Shown: piece by piece, positions 1-9,849 of the stretch
Numbering within the stretch: the stretch's first letter is position 1
Layout of the letters: the number at the start of each line of letters is the position of its first letter
DNA from: Piezodorus guildinii
Lineage: Eukaryota; Arthropoda; Insecta; Hemiptera; Pentatomidae
Direction of reading: 5' to 3'
Assembly: GCA_023052935.1 (NCBI GenBank)
Contig: CM041292.1
Coordinates: 116,618,936-116,682,935 of the forward strand
Length of the DNA stretch: 64,000 nucleotides
Notes under the pieces: model-generated
What the model was told of the DNA's origin: nothing
The model's input: only the letters and a program-made list of their open reading frames with translations
The model's database searches: none
Position numbers and translations under genes: made by a program

Positions 1-330
1 TGTACGATGAGTGAGTATTCCAAAAAAAAAAGTGGACCAGGCTAAGAAGGAAAATTCATATTTTTTGGTTCTATAGGAAGGCATATAAAAGTCGGAAAGA
101 TCTGGTTTCCTGAGTATGGATTGTGGATTTAAATTGCAGGAGACGATAGATGCAAGAGGGGCGGTGGGAGCGGATGACTTGATGGAGAAAGGAACCAAGG
201 AAATATTGCCTTCGAATCGACGGAAATAGCCAATTTGACTCATCATAGAGGTGAGATACATGTGACCGTCTAGAGTTACCAAAGACAAATCTTAAGAAAC
301 AGTTTATGACTCGTTTCAATAAATATTTAT
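1..330. other. Unassigned AT-rich DNA
   Basis: No gene, repeat or RNA was recognised. Short open frames here have no recognisable motif and look like chance. Confidence 0.4.
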
Positions 331-725
331 ATAGATAGAATGATTATTATTACCTGAGAAAGTGATAAAAAAAGAAGAAAAAAAAAGCCTAACTATCTAG
401 TAACTTTTCTCGTTTTTTCTTTCAAAAAATCCTTCTCCTGATTGTAATGAATTCAACCAAAAAATAATTAGCACAATCAAGCTTAACGCGTGATGCGACT
501 ACCCAGAGAAAAGAGGATCCATTTTTATTTATATGGATAAAAAGATTAATATTACCTTTGAAAGTAATAAAAAAAAAACCTAACTAACATAGTGACTTTT
601 ATCGTTTTCTTACAAAAGATCCTTCTCATGACTGTAATAAATACAACAAAAAAAAAAATAATTAGCGAAATCGATCAAGCCGTTAACGCGTGATGAGACC
701 ACCAAGGGAAAAAGGAGTTCATTTT
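331..725. repeat. Tandem duplication, two units of about 195 bp
   Basis: Two diverged direct copies follow each other, roughly 331-530 and 531-725. Each runs in the same order: an ATTACCT block, AAAGTRATAAAAAAA, CCTAACTA, GACTTTT/AACTTTT..CGTTTT, ATCCTTCTC, a TAATTAGC block, TTAACGCGTGATG and a final GGA..TTCATTTTTAT. The start of a third unit appears near 725 and then stops. No coding capacity is visible. The family is unknown; it could be a satellite fragment or a local duplication. Confidence 0.7.
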
Positions 726-1560
726 TATATATTTAGATAACGTACGTTCATCTAGTTCAAGTATTTGCAACTAAATACGTCAAAAATTAACATGCAATAT
801 CAATTCAAGGTTGCTAATTTCTAAACTTTTTTGTTTCTGAATATTTATTCACTTTTTCTGTTAAGTACTAAAATTATTTTTTTATTTTTTTTATTTGGAG
901 GGTTACTCCAAGAATAAGAAAATCTATCCATTAAAAGATCCTCCAATTCGATATTAGGAGGGAAAATATTTGAAATATTAAACTTTACAACATGTACAAT
1001 GAGCGTGCTAGCAACAGGAACGTCTTAGCGGGAAACGATTTATACTCATTAATTTAACCTGTTAAAGTTGACCGCTGATAACTTTTTATTTCTATATTGA
1101 ATTCCGACTTCTGCTGTCTACATTATCTCCCGTCAAATAAGTAGATGGGCATTTGTCTCTACTGAATTTGCCGTGTATCCATGCTTTAATGTCAATTAGT
1201 TTGAATTCATGTAGGCAACTCTTCGCTCTTCCATGTTCTGTCAATAATTTAGTTTGCCAGTAAACCATTGGCGATTTTCGTTTCATCTCTGTCTATAATA
1301 TGTTATACAAATACGGAAATAATCATGAAACATCACTCTCTTTACTTCTGATTATTAGAATATAAAATTCAATCAAAATCAAATATATTATCATTCATTT
1401 GTACCAGTAGTTGAAAGTATTACCTAATAATTATTGGATATTTTGTCAGTACATATGTTTGTTTAAAGTTTAAGAAATACACATCTGTACGAAATTGCAA
1501 GATAGTAAATCTGAATTATCAAAGACGCTCCAATATTTATGAAACAAAAGAAGAGTTTTA
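726..1560. other. Unassigned AT-rich DNA
   Basis: Nothing recognised on either strand. Short open frames are present but carry no motif. Confidence 0.4.
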
Positions 1561-1564
1561 GTTT

Positions 1565-1860
1565 GGGAAGAGGATAAAAAGTGTAGAATAGAATAGAATA
1601 TATTTTTATTTGTAAAAGACAAATTCTTGTACAAATTCACTACAAAATACAATTCTGAAACAAACATAACCCGAGTCTAGTGCTCTATTACAAAAACAAT
1701 AAACAAAAGTAAAACAATTAATCCTTAACAAAACAATAAACAAAATAAAATTGGATAATACCATATTAACATAATATTAAACTTATATGAAATAAATTAA
1801 ATGTAAAATAAAATAAAATAATATAAATAAACATATCTTCTTGTTAATTGCACGCAGAGC
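1565..1860 (-). repeat. Possible LINE 3' end with ATTCT-type tail (weak)
   Basis: Read on the minus strand, an A-rich, T-poor stretch ends in a short run of ATTCT units (1583-1600). Such simple 3' repeats are typical of some RTE-like LINE ends. No coding remnant accompanies it, so this is a weak call; plain low-complexity DNA is the alternative. Confidence 0.25.
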
Positions 1861-1879
1861 TTTTGAACATGAATGACAC

Positions 1880-1922
1880 CTATTAAAATTGCACCCGTGC
1901 GAAACAGGGGCGTGCCTACTAG
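1880..1922 (+). mobile_element. Helitron-like 3' terminus
   Basis: A GC-rich element with the order GCACCCGTGCGAAACAGGGG.. is followed by CTAG and then a T. This matches the general plan of Helitron 3' ends: a short hairpin, CTRR, and insertion before T. The hairpin is imperfect here (GCAC near the start can pair with GTGC at 1911-1915). The 5' end was not found, so element length is unknown. The call rests on family knowledge plus the CTAG|T end. Confidence 0.45.
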
Positions 1923-2090
1923 TATTTCATATATAAGTAATTGAAAGTAAAAAGAAAGGGATCATGTTTGAAACAATAAGCTTAAGATAATAATATAATA
2001 ATAATTTTACAATTTTGTTCTCTAACTATGCACACGTACGAATACACATATTGACAAGGTCTTCTTCTCGGCTGGATATTTAATTTCGCC

Positions 2091-2395
2091 TCTAAACCTC
2101 TTGTATGTCAGTAAAGAATTAAAGTTGTTATACGACTCCAGGTCAGTGGATCGAAACGGGAAAAAGCTGTGCTGATGCCATTGGTAACATTTTCAGAGAC
2201 AGAAGAAGGTGATTCTAATTGGGCTGCGTCTCAAATGAGCCGACAGGATTCGCCTGCAGGAGGCCTAATTGTATATCTCTCCCAGCGGCTGCTCCTGTAT
2301 AATGCATGCCCTCCTGCCTGTCTGTCATTCTCTCTGTCTGCTTTCTGTTACTGTCCCCCTGTTCAACTCCCGCATTTGTATCCCTCCATATAATT
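2091..2395. other. GC-richer island, no gene recognised
   Basis: The base composition is more balanced than the flanks. An open frame of 74 codons (2169-2393, plus) shows no domain. It could be conserved non-coding host DNA or an unrecognised repeat. Confidence 0.35.
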
Positions 2396-2484
2396 GATTA
2401 GCTATATTTAAACACTATACTAGCTGTCAATGAAACGATTAAAAACATCAAGATAGCGTGGTTGTTGACAGTAGAGAACATATG

Positions 2485-2600
2485 ATAGAGAAGATGGTTT
2501 GTGGAGCGGTCATCAAGAAATAACATATTATATTTGTGTGCTGACGTTCTGGCATATATTACGTTTTTGTTTTTTTTTACTTTCACTAACCTATATTAAA
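2485..2600 (-). repeat. Decayed ribozyme-family LTR fragment plus HINE 3' end
   Basis: A block with AGAAGATGG..GGTCATCAAGAAA and TTTGTGTGCTGACGTTCTGGC matches the layout seen at 4280-4386 before the hammerhead-like motif, but the core is degenerate. It is followed by TTTACTTTCACTAACCTATA (2577-2596), the minus-strand 3' end of the HINE family. That end abuts the plus-strand HINE start at 2604, so the two ends lie head to head. Confidence 0.45.
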
Positions 2601-2603
2601 AAA

Positions 2604-3105
2604 ATCTGGTGCTCGCAACACACGACTTTCGCTTACCTCGGTTGTTAAAATAAATTTAAGAATTTTTAATACATTTAAAGATGCAAATAAATTGTTCAAG
2701 AATTAATTAAATTTGATTTCAATAGAAACATGAGTTTTATTAAATAATCTATTATATTATTATTAAAACACAAAAATTGCATTAAAAAATATGTTTGCAC
2801 ATTTCTCCTTTACTTGTTTATCAAATTCGCTCAACTTGCATATTCACCCATAATTTATCAATGCTAATAAGTTATAAAATGTACCAAATATTTTCAATCT
2901 ACAAAATTAAAGGTACTTTAGAGGAATAAAATTTAAAATATCGGTATTTAACCCTGTCAGACTATTTCAATCAAAATGAAACCTACATCATATTAAAGCA
3001 CCTTTAATTTTACATCGATATATAGAGTTTAATCAAAATCGTTAGAGCCGTTTTTAAGAAAATCGTCAAAAGGTTCAAAATGCATGGTATAAAGTTGCTC
3101 TTAAA
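2604..3105 (+). mobile_element. HINE repeat, 5' part (copy 1)
   Basis: Begins with ATCTGGTGCTCGCAACACAC and GACTTTC.CTTACC, the 5' end shared by all copies of a ~0.9-kb dispersed family. It follows the family order (ACAAAATTAAAGGTACTTTAG, ACCCTGTCAGACTATTT, AAACCTACAT.ATATTAAAGC, TACATCGATATA, AAATGCATGG) and then breaks off before the CA microsatellite. It has internal deletions relative to the intact copy at 25600-26516. It has no coding capacity and is non-autonomous. Confidence 0.75.
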
Positions 3106-3204
3106 ACTATTTATTTATTTTACTGCCCACCATCCGGGCTAATTCCTTCTAATAATTTTTAACGGTCAAATAATTAAAACTATTATGATGAAAACGTTTT
3201 ATAT

Positions 3205-3255
3205 TTGTGTGCTAAACGTTTTGGCCTAAATGTTAGGCCTTCATCATGGCAAAGA
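3205..3255 (-). ncRNA. Degenerate hammerhead-ribozyme-like motif
   Basis: On the minus strand the order is CATGATGA, a GGCC..GGCC stem II, then a damaged GAAA box (CAAAA). It is the decayed relative of the motif at 4353-4386. The core changes make activity unlikely. Probably a remnant of a Penelope-like or retrozyme-like terminal repeat. Confidence 0.4.
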
Positions 3256-3286
3256 AAAACAAGACAAACCAAGTAAAAAAAATCTG

Positions 3287-3360
3287 GCGCGCGCAACACA
3301 CGACTTTCAGTTACTTTTGGTTTTAAAATCAATTTTAGAATTTTATAAATACATAACTCG
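3287..3360 (+). mobile_element. HINE repeat, 5' end only (copy 2)
   Basis: Starts with ATCTGGCGCGCGCAACACAC and CGACTTTCAGTTAC, diverges after about 75 bp, and stops. It lies between two pieces of the ribozyme-associated repeat (3205-3255 and 3430-3480). Confidence 0.6.
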
Positions 3361-3667
3361 ATTTCTTTACCTATCTATTTCTAAATTTATGCATTACGTC
3401 ATGACATCTTCTAACTCAATAGTATATAAAATATTAGATGAGGAAGATGGTTGGGGGTGCGGTAATCAGAAAGAAACACGGTTAGCAATATTTTCATTGT
3501 GTATCGCCATAGGAGAGATAAGTGGTTTGCTCGGTTCAGAACCGGAAATTTTCACTTAAAACACGCAAAGCACTAACACGATCCGAACGTAACTGGTGAT
3601 GATGACCAAAGTCAAGCATAATTGATCAAAAATATTTAAGTTTTGATTTAATAACCCAATCATATTA

Positions 3668-3798
3668 ATAATAATAATAGGCTTAGCGAACCCGAAGGTT
3701 CGATGCCGATACCACCAAATTCCGCCTACACAGAATCGTCCAATGCTCACCATTCAAGCCCAAGCTCCCGAGATCAGCCTTAACGCAATCCTCCCATT
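3668..3798. mobile_element. 131-bp SINE-like insertion with 14-bp target duplication
   Basis: The segment lies between two exact copies of ACCCAATCATATTA (3654-3667 and 3799-3812), a clear target site duplication. It is GC-richer than its surroundings. An AATAATAATAAT stretch at the left edge looks like a 3' tail of a minus-strand insertion. On the plus strand GGTTCGATGCC fits the pol III B-box consensus, which conflicts with that orientation, so the strand is left open. No A box was recognised. SINE identity is inferred from size, tail and duplication. Confidence 0.7.
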
Positions 3799-3995
3799 AC
3801 CCAATCATATTATTGATCAAAAATATTTACAATAATCTGAAGTTTTTATTTAATTCACCTGTAAAAAACGCTATGAATTTATTTTACAACCCAATAATTT
3901 TAACTATTTATTGCCTGCCAACATTTTAACCCTCACTGTGGTTCATTATCACAAATAAAAAAAATACAAAAGGAATATAATGAGTGCATAGTAAT

Positions 3996-3996
3996 A

Positions 3997-4071
<75 letters not shown>
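3996..4071. repeat. (TA)n microsatellite
   Basis: An uninterrupted alternating TA tract of about 75 bp, preceded by short GTATATA variants. Confidence 0.95.
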
Positions 4072-4074
<3 letters not shown>

Positions 4075-4274
4075 TACAATTAAAGAGAATATATGAAATA
4101 AAGGTGATCATTTAATGATTTTTTTAACTCACTAATTTTATTTGCAACTGAAAAATATACAAAAAAAGAAAATGGGTTGATATAATAAATGAATTTAATT
4201 TAATGAATTATTAAAAATTATAATAACATTAAAACAATATTTCATATATATTGATGGAGTTTAGTTGACCGTCT

Positions 4275-4386
4275 AGAATATTAGATGAGGAAGATGGTTG
4301 AGGGTCATCAGTAAGAAACATTAAAACCTAGTACTGGTTTTAATTGTTTGCCGACGTTTCGGCCTACATTGTGGGCCTTCATCAGG
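4275..4386 (-). ncRNA. Hammerhead-ribozyme-like motif in a repeat remnant
   Basis: On the minus strand 4353-4386 reads CCTGATGA, GGCC, an ~9-nt loop, GGCC, GAAACGTC. CTGATGA and GAAA are the two conserved core boxes of the hammerhead ribozyme, and the GGCC pair forms stem II. The GTC next to GAAAC could serve as the cleavage triplet with a minimal stem III, as is known for hammerheads in Penelope-like element terminal repeats. Plus-strand 4275-4320 (GAGGAAGATGGTTG..) is shared with 3430-3480 and 2485-2530, so this is a dispersed family. No Penelope reverse transcriptase was found nearby. Confidence 0.6.
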
Positions 4387-4429
4387 GTGACTCTGAGACG
4401 GTTTGTAAAGAAGTGTTTTTAGACGTCAC

Positions 4430-5800
4430 TTCTTTGGATAACGTCGACGGGATGAAGGTTAATTATGAACTTAAGGTTATAATGGAGTTAATTATGGAAA
4501 GAACGTTAAGATGAAATTGGCAAAATATTGAGATTACGATCTTCATTGACGATTTTAACTCGACATAGCAGGGAGCATTTAATGTTTTATATTGACCATT
4601 CAATTACAAATTGAAAGCGAAAATCTTCATATGACTAAATTAATGTGAATACATAATTGCGTTTTATAATATAAACCACAAGATACAGAAAAAGTGGTAG
4701 GTACAATACATTATACCGAATATTTTCAAACTTTATGAGTTTCCATTGTTCCCTAAATATATTAAAGTTGGCTCCAAATTGCAATACATTTTCTATGCAG
4801 ATAACAGAATCTATTCTCAACATCAATGGCTCCAAGACATGAGTAATGAATCCAATTGCCACGGCTCCTAGCTCACTAATGATGTTTCAATATCTGTTAC
4901 TAATTCAAAATCTGATTCATTCCTAACAATGTAAATTATTAAGAGCTTCATTAAATAATTACCTCAAGCAATTGGTTGGCATAGCATAGGAACTGGCAAA
5001 ATCATTATTGCTTATAGAAATGTTTAATAGTTATTTATAAATGTTTTTATTATTATGAGTTTTAATAATTATTATTATTATATTAAATCTATATAAAAAG
5101 ATTCTTACTTTTTACTTTTTGTCTAATGCGCTACGCTTCATTTACCATAAAGTTGTTTACTTAATTGAAAATATTTGCCTAAAATACACCGATTTCGGTT
5201 TGAGGACAAAACAAAATATAAAATAAAATCAAACAAATTTATCTATTACATAATGCATATCGTTTTTTCCCCTCCACATTACAGTAACCCTGCAATGGGT
5301 GCATTTATTTCTACGCGTACCATATTGCGGTACAACGCATATTATAATCGCATTACATAAGTTGCATTACGTAACATATTTTGATTAAGAGTATGTAAAC
5401 AAAAATAATCAAATTTAAAAACAAATTATAATGAACATAACAGTAGTGGTGTATTATGAAATAACAAATAAATAAATAAAAATAAAAAATATAAATAAAA
5501 TTAAAAAAAGATAATGAATTATATACTATTGAAATCATATGGAAATCAGCTAGCTATGTAAATATATATATGCCTATGGCTATTTATCTAATTCTTCATA
5601 GTCCACCCGATCCACAATTTCATCAAATTTTGAAAAATATTTTGTAATAAAGTTCAACATTGAAGGCGGCCATTGGTCTACGTTGAGTAGGACTGCAGAA
5701 ATTAGTTTGTTGGTTGGTTGGTTGTTATATTAAATTAGTTTGTGTCTGTCCTGAAAAAAAAAGAAAAAAAAGAAGAAAAGAAACATAACGTTTATTCTCA
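4430..5800. other. Unassigned AT-rich DNA
   Basis: No gene or confident repeat. A minus-strand open frame at 4635-4862 (75 codons) has no recognised motif. Confidence 0.4.
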
Positions 5801-5813
5801 TCACTTTACATCT

Positions 5814-5870
5814 ATATATATATATATATATATATTAATAAATATTGAAATTAATAATAAATATTGATTT
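5814..5870 (+). repeat. (TA)n tract with I-family 3' sequence (weak)
   Basis: A short TA run followed by TTAATAAATATTGAAATTAA. The same junction occurs on the minus strand at 8555-8590, behind an I-clade LINE tail, so this may be a 3' fragment of that family. Confidence 0.3.
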
Positions 5871-6340
5871 AATGGCCGTCAAATACTAGTTACATGCTTC
5901 GCAATTAAACTTTTTTTTAATTAAAATTTATAACTTTATTTAATAATAGATAAAGAAAAAATGTACAAATATAAAAGACTTGTTACAAGCTTGTAGAAAA
6001 TTTGCCAAATGTTATGACTTGTTGTTGTAAATGGTAGCACTTCAAGTATACATTTTATATACTGTGTACTAAAATTCATTTAACGAATCGAATTACTAAA
6101 TAGATAATTTAAAAAATGAATAAAACAGTAATTAATAATCAGTCGCTTTGACTGATAACAGGTGACATATAGGAGAGGGAATATGGATAAATATCAGTAG
6201 GAAGTTCCATTTTTAATTATTTAAAATTCTGTTATCCGCTTGTTGGGCAACGCACAGATTGTTCACGTGCGTTAACCAGAAACCTCTACGCGTGTGGCCC
6301 ATCAACCACATATGACCAGAAATATAGATTAAAATGATAA
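5871..6340. other. Unassigned AT-rich DNA
   Basis: Nothing recognised. Confidence 0.4.
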
Positions 6341-6430
6341 AGGAGTTCGTATCTCGGTGCCGGGGGACTTCTAACTCGGCATTAATGCCCCGACCTCTTC
6401 CCCATGGCCCGAGAAATTTCCGGACAGTAT
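6335..6430. repeat. Short GC-rich dispersed repeat (copy 1)
   Basis: Contains CTCGGTGCCGGGGGACTTCT and AACTCGGCATTAATGCCCCG, which parallel CTTCGGTGCCGGAGGGCTTT and AACTCTGGCATATATCCCTCG at 10972-11020. The two copies are clearly related but diverged. SINE origin is plausible; no pol III boxes were identified with confidence. Confidence 0.5.
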
Positions 6431-7770
6431 TTAAAGGCGAGATAAGGATAATAAATAAATAGAGATTAAAAAAATAAATAAATGATCCTAATAGCACATT
6501 TTACTCTAATTTGATTAATTGATGTTTTAATAAACCTCACTCCCTTCTGCCTACACCTATGCTTGGCTAATGTACAATCAAAATTATGTCGAGTATCTCT
6601 ATTGATGGAAAACAATGTGTATCTCAAAGATGCTTCTGGTTCTAGAAATACGTTGTGGACTAATTATAGCCCTTTACAAGCCTCAATCCGGAAGAAAATA
6701 TAAGAAAAATAACTTCCTAGATTTGTCCCTTTTTTTATCATTGCATATCTCTGATTTGATTGAAAAAAAATATATGTTTTAATTGGTCTGTGATAATGAT
6801 TTTTTAGAATGAATCTCAGGAAAATTACATTTTATCTTAGAGCTCTGCCAAAGCTGAGAATGTCAACAAGGAGAACGAAAACAGAGCAGAGGAAAACGCG
6901 AAGCGATGAGTGGAATAGCCTGTTATAAATGGTACATGAGACGGAAAGCCGTGGGTAGAGAAGTTGAAAACAAAACTTAATGGAGTTGGCCTGTTCCACG
7001 TCGGGAAAACTCTTTCCATCCTGAGGAAACTTGCTTCTCCTCGGGGACCTCAGGTGAGAAGGACTGCCTTGTTCTGAGCGCCACAACTTCAACTGCCTCG
7101 CCTATCACCTCTCTGTCTCATTTATACTTTATAAAAAATGAACTTCTGGTTAGATTAACTAAAATTCTAATTTAAACTTGGGAAATAAAATCAGAAACCC
7201 GATTTTTTTTTTTTTTTTTAAATAAAAATATGAATATAACTAAATTCTACCAGCACTCATTTGAAATAGCTCCTTTATTTTTCGTTTACACATTTAGATT
7301 ATTAATAGACAAAAAAAAAAGTATAATGAAAAAAATTGTATTTCTTGAACACGTAAAAAAAACAATAATAATAATAAATAAAATAAAATACTAAATGCTT
7401 AAATTATTTAAGTAAGGAAAGTATAAATTTATTTAAAATTTTCATTGATATTGTACTGAAAATTAGTCGTTATTAAAAAGAATTTGTTTCGTAAGTCTGT
7501 GTATGTATTGTCTTATGGGTTGTTTATTGTTGGCATAATGAGGTTTTCGGAACTGTTTTTCTAAACGAAAAAGTTGAGGGTCTGGGAATGTACGAGTCTT
7601 TTCTTTTTGTATTCATTTAACCATTTTTGCATGTGTGGCCAAGGGGAGGATGCTACATTGGAAGTCATAAGTTTTTCCTATCCAGGTTTAAATAGGTTTT
7701 TCACGAGTATCTGACATCGTTCAGGCTCGTGACCACTCGTCTCCTCCTATTAAAAAATCCTAGAGCTATC
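6431..7770. other. Unassigned DNA with a GC-richer patch
   Basis: Mostly AT-rich unique DNA. 6832-7115 is GC-richer and holds overlapping minus-strand open frames (86 and 60 codons) without a recognised domain. 7208-7220 is a T run. Confidence 0.35.
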
Positions 7771-7774
7771 TGAA

Positions 7775-8055
7775 TAGGGTTAGGTTTAGGGTTGATGATT
7801 AGGCGTTTTTACGCCATATACTAATTTTTTGTTAAATTATGAGGTATGAATTTTAATTAAACAGCCAAAATATGTTTCCCCTTTATAAAATTAAAGTTAT
7901 ACAGCTGATATACAGATAAAGGTTTTTTTTTTAATTTATTTATTTATTTTTTTTATGCTTTATATAATATGATTCTAATAACCGCTACAATTAGAAAATA
8001 TAAAAATGTTAGTCACTAAGTCATGTATAGGCTATAACTTTTTCATTAATATAGT
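7775..8055 (-). repeat. I-clade LINE 3' UTR with telomere-like 3' tail
   Basis: The block shares a long order of words with 59831-60090: GGGTTGATGATTA, TACGCCATA, CAGCCAA.ATATGTTTCCCC, AAAGTTATACAGCT and TTTATGCTTTATATAATATGAT. In both places it lies immediately 3' (minus strand) of I-clade RNase H coding remnants, so it is read as the 3' UTR. The element's end, at 7775-7790, reads as CCCTAAACCTAACCC on the minus strand, close to telomere repeat units. Confidence 0.55.
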
Positions 8056-8512
8056 TTCTTGCAGGAATTTGATTAGTCTGTTTATGACATCTTAGAAGTC
8101 CAATAGTGTTTTTTTGAAAGTTAAAGCTTGTACTTTAGCATAAGATTTTCGTAATCCGGGCACTCTTCTATCATATGTTTGACTGTAATGGTTGTCTGGC
8201 ATATATTGCATATTGGTTGTTGTTCTTTCGTGATATGATATCACTGAATATAAGAGAGTCGTGAGTAGCAGATTCTGTCTTGTTAGAGCAGTTTCTTCTC
8301 GCCGTGTCGCTCTCACTGAAGTCTTCCATCGGTGTGTCCGGTTTTATCTCTTTCAGTTTGTTATTGTCTACATTGTCCCACATCCTTTTGCAATCAGCTT
8401 TGATGGAAACTGGGACTATATCTTGTTTACTGAGTGCAGCTTCTTTGGTTAGTTTGTCTGCTTTCTCGTTGTATTCAATCAAAGCATGGGAAGGTTTCCA
8501 GAGGAATTATTT
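8056..8512 (-). pseudogene. I-clade LINE ORF2 C-terminus: RNase H tail, broken
   Basis: A minus-strand frame translates to LWKPSHALIEYNEKADKLT, the C-terminal RNase H signature (usual form PSHxGIxGNExADxLA) carrying the catalytic-site His. The Gly of the GNE box is replaced here (YNEKAD). Downstream, the linker W.NV..NKLKEIK..T fits the post-RNase H region. A frameshift near 8310 then moves the continuation into another frame (RREETALTR..), where the usual RREE.VLTR.RIGHT block and the CCHC finger are badly decayed. It is a 5'-truncated, dead copy, upstream of the 3' UTR at 7775-8055. Confidence 0.65.
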
Positions 8513-8569
8513 AACTTCTATCTAAACTAAAACAAAAAAAAAAAAAAAAATTTATTATTAATTTCAATA

Positions 8570-8575
<6 letters not shown>

Positions 8576-8630
<55 letters not shown>
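8576..8630. repeat. (TA)n microsatellite at LINE 3' end
   Basis: An alternating TA tract of about 50 bp, directly 3' (minus strand) of the I-clade tail at 8634-9001. The sister copy at 46260-46722 also runs straight into AC/AT repeats, so the microsatellite appears to belong to the family's 3' end. Confidence 0.85.
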
Positions 8631-8632
<2 letters not shown>

Positions 8633-8633
8633 G

Positions 8634-9001
8634 GTTAGTCCCACACGATTGTTTTATTTTTTTTGTTTTTTTGTGTACAGTATCCCTATACTTTATTTAG
8701 CAGCTGCTTGCTTTGAGAAAGTTTAGCGATAATTTTATATTATTTTCGTTATCGCTCAATAAGGAGCTGTATCAGGTCTTATTCCTAATCTGTTAAAATA
8801 TGATCGGTAAAAAGAGTATTTCTCCAATATGTGTCTGAGAGTAAGCGGGTTTTTACAGTTTTGGCACTTTGGGGGTGGCTGTTTGGTGATATGATGTATA
8901 TGTGTCAGGTTAGTGTGGCCTATCCTCAACCTAGCTAGGACAACTTCCTCTCTGCGACTTGAGCGACTGGACGAGCTCCATGGCTTTACTGTTCTTTTAA
9001 T
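8634..9001 (-). pseudogene. I-clade LINE ORF2 3' tail (post-RNase H finger)
   Basis: The minus strand is nearly identical by eye to plus-strand 46367-46722. It encodes the end of an I-clade ORF2: KPWSSSSRREEVVLARLRIG, then PPPKCQHCKNPLTVRHILE, a CxxC..H finger that follows RNase H in this clade. It is 5'-truncated at about 9001, where similarity ends and ordinary AT-rich sequence begins. Close similarity of the two copies suggests recent activity of this family. Confidence 0.75.
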
Positions 9002-9179
9002 TGTATTTAATTAATTGTTTATATGAGCTGTTTAATAAAGAATTCAACTAAAAAATGAGTATTTTAAGCAATCTATTAAAAGTTTATGTTACTTACTTAA
9101 TTTTTCCGAAGTTTTAGGATTCAAATTGTTTCAAACTATTTGAATAACTTTTGAATCTGTTGTAATTTATCCGCATATT

Positions 9180-9540
9180 CGTTATTACGGTCGATTACGT
9201 TTGTAACGGAATGGTTTCCCGTGTAGCTTTTGCAATGTCCAGTAGAGAGAGGTTTCCCCAAGAAAAAGATGGTAAAAGAAGTAGGAGTAGATTTGGATTA
9301 AGGGCGAAGTAAGACTTAGCATTAGCATTAGCGAAGGGAGTGGGCAGATCAAAGGGCGGTCATCCCTCTTAGCCGGGCCCGCCCGCGGTAATCGGATACA
9401 GGCGACAATACATCAAAGCCTGTCGCTCTCTCTCTCTTTCTTCTTTCTTACCCTCTCCATAAGCTTTTACTCACCGATAACTCTTATCTTTTAACTAAAG
9501 CCTGTCTTTACGCTTTCGGTTCTAAGTACGGATCAAATGA
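9180..9540. other. GC-richer island, no gene recognised
   Basis: Contains CCGGGCCCGCCCGCGGTAAT, a TAGCATTAGCATTAGC triplication (about 9317-9332) and a CT-rich run (9423-9445). No coding frame or repeat signature. Candidate host regulatory or unrecognised sequence. Confidence 0.35.
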
Positions 9541-9849
9541 TACTTAAAATAGCTACAGAAAAAACAAATCAGAAGCTAGTAATAAGAAAAAAAAGGCAGG
9601 AAACTTAATTTCGCGGTATGCCCGATAGTTGAAATTGCATAAGGATGTATATTTTTTTTTACAGCATGGTAACCACTATCCAGAATTTAAATTATATAAA
9701 TGGCTTAACATCAATTTTAAATTGATTCTGGATTATTAGCTTTGAACATTCACCAACTGAATAAAGATATGGTATATCTCAGTTCAGCACTCTACAAAAT
9801 CTTACAGCGTGAAGAAGAAGAATTCGTAATATTTACGGCTCTTTATCTT

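Noticed and set aside
3996..4071. CRISPR-like or regulatory repeat
   Set aside because: Plain dinucleotide microsatellite; no spacer structure anywhere in the window resembles CRISPR.
3926..4111. Minus-strand open frame with a long Ile-Tyr repeat
   Set aside because: It is the translation of the (TA)n microsatellite at 3996-4071.
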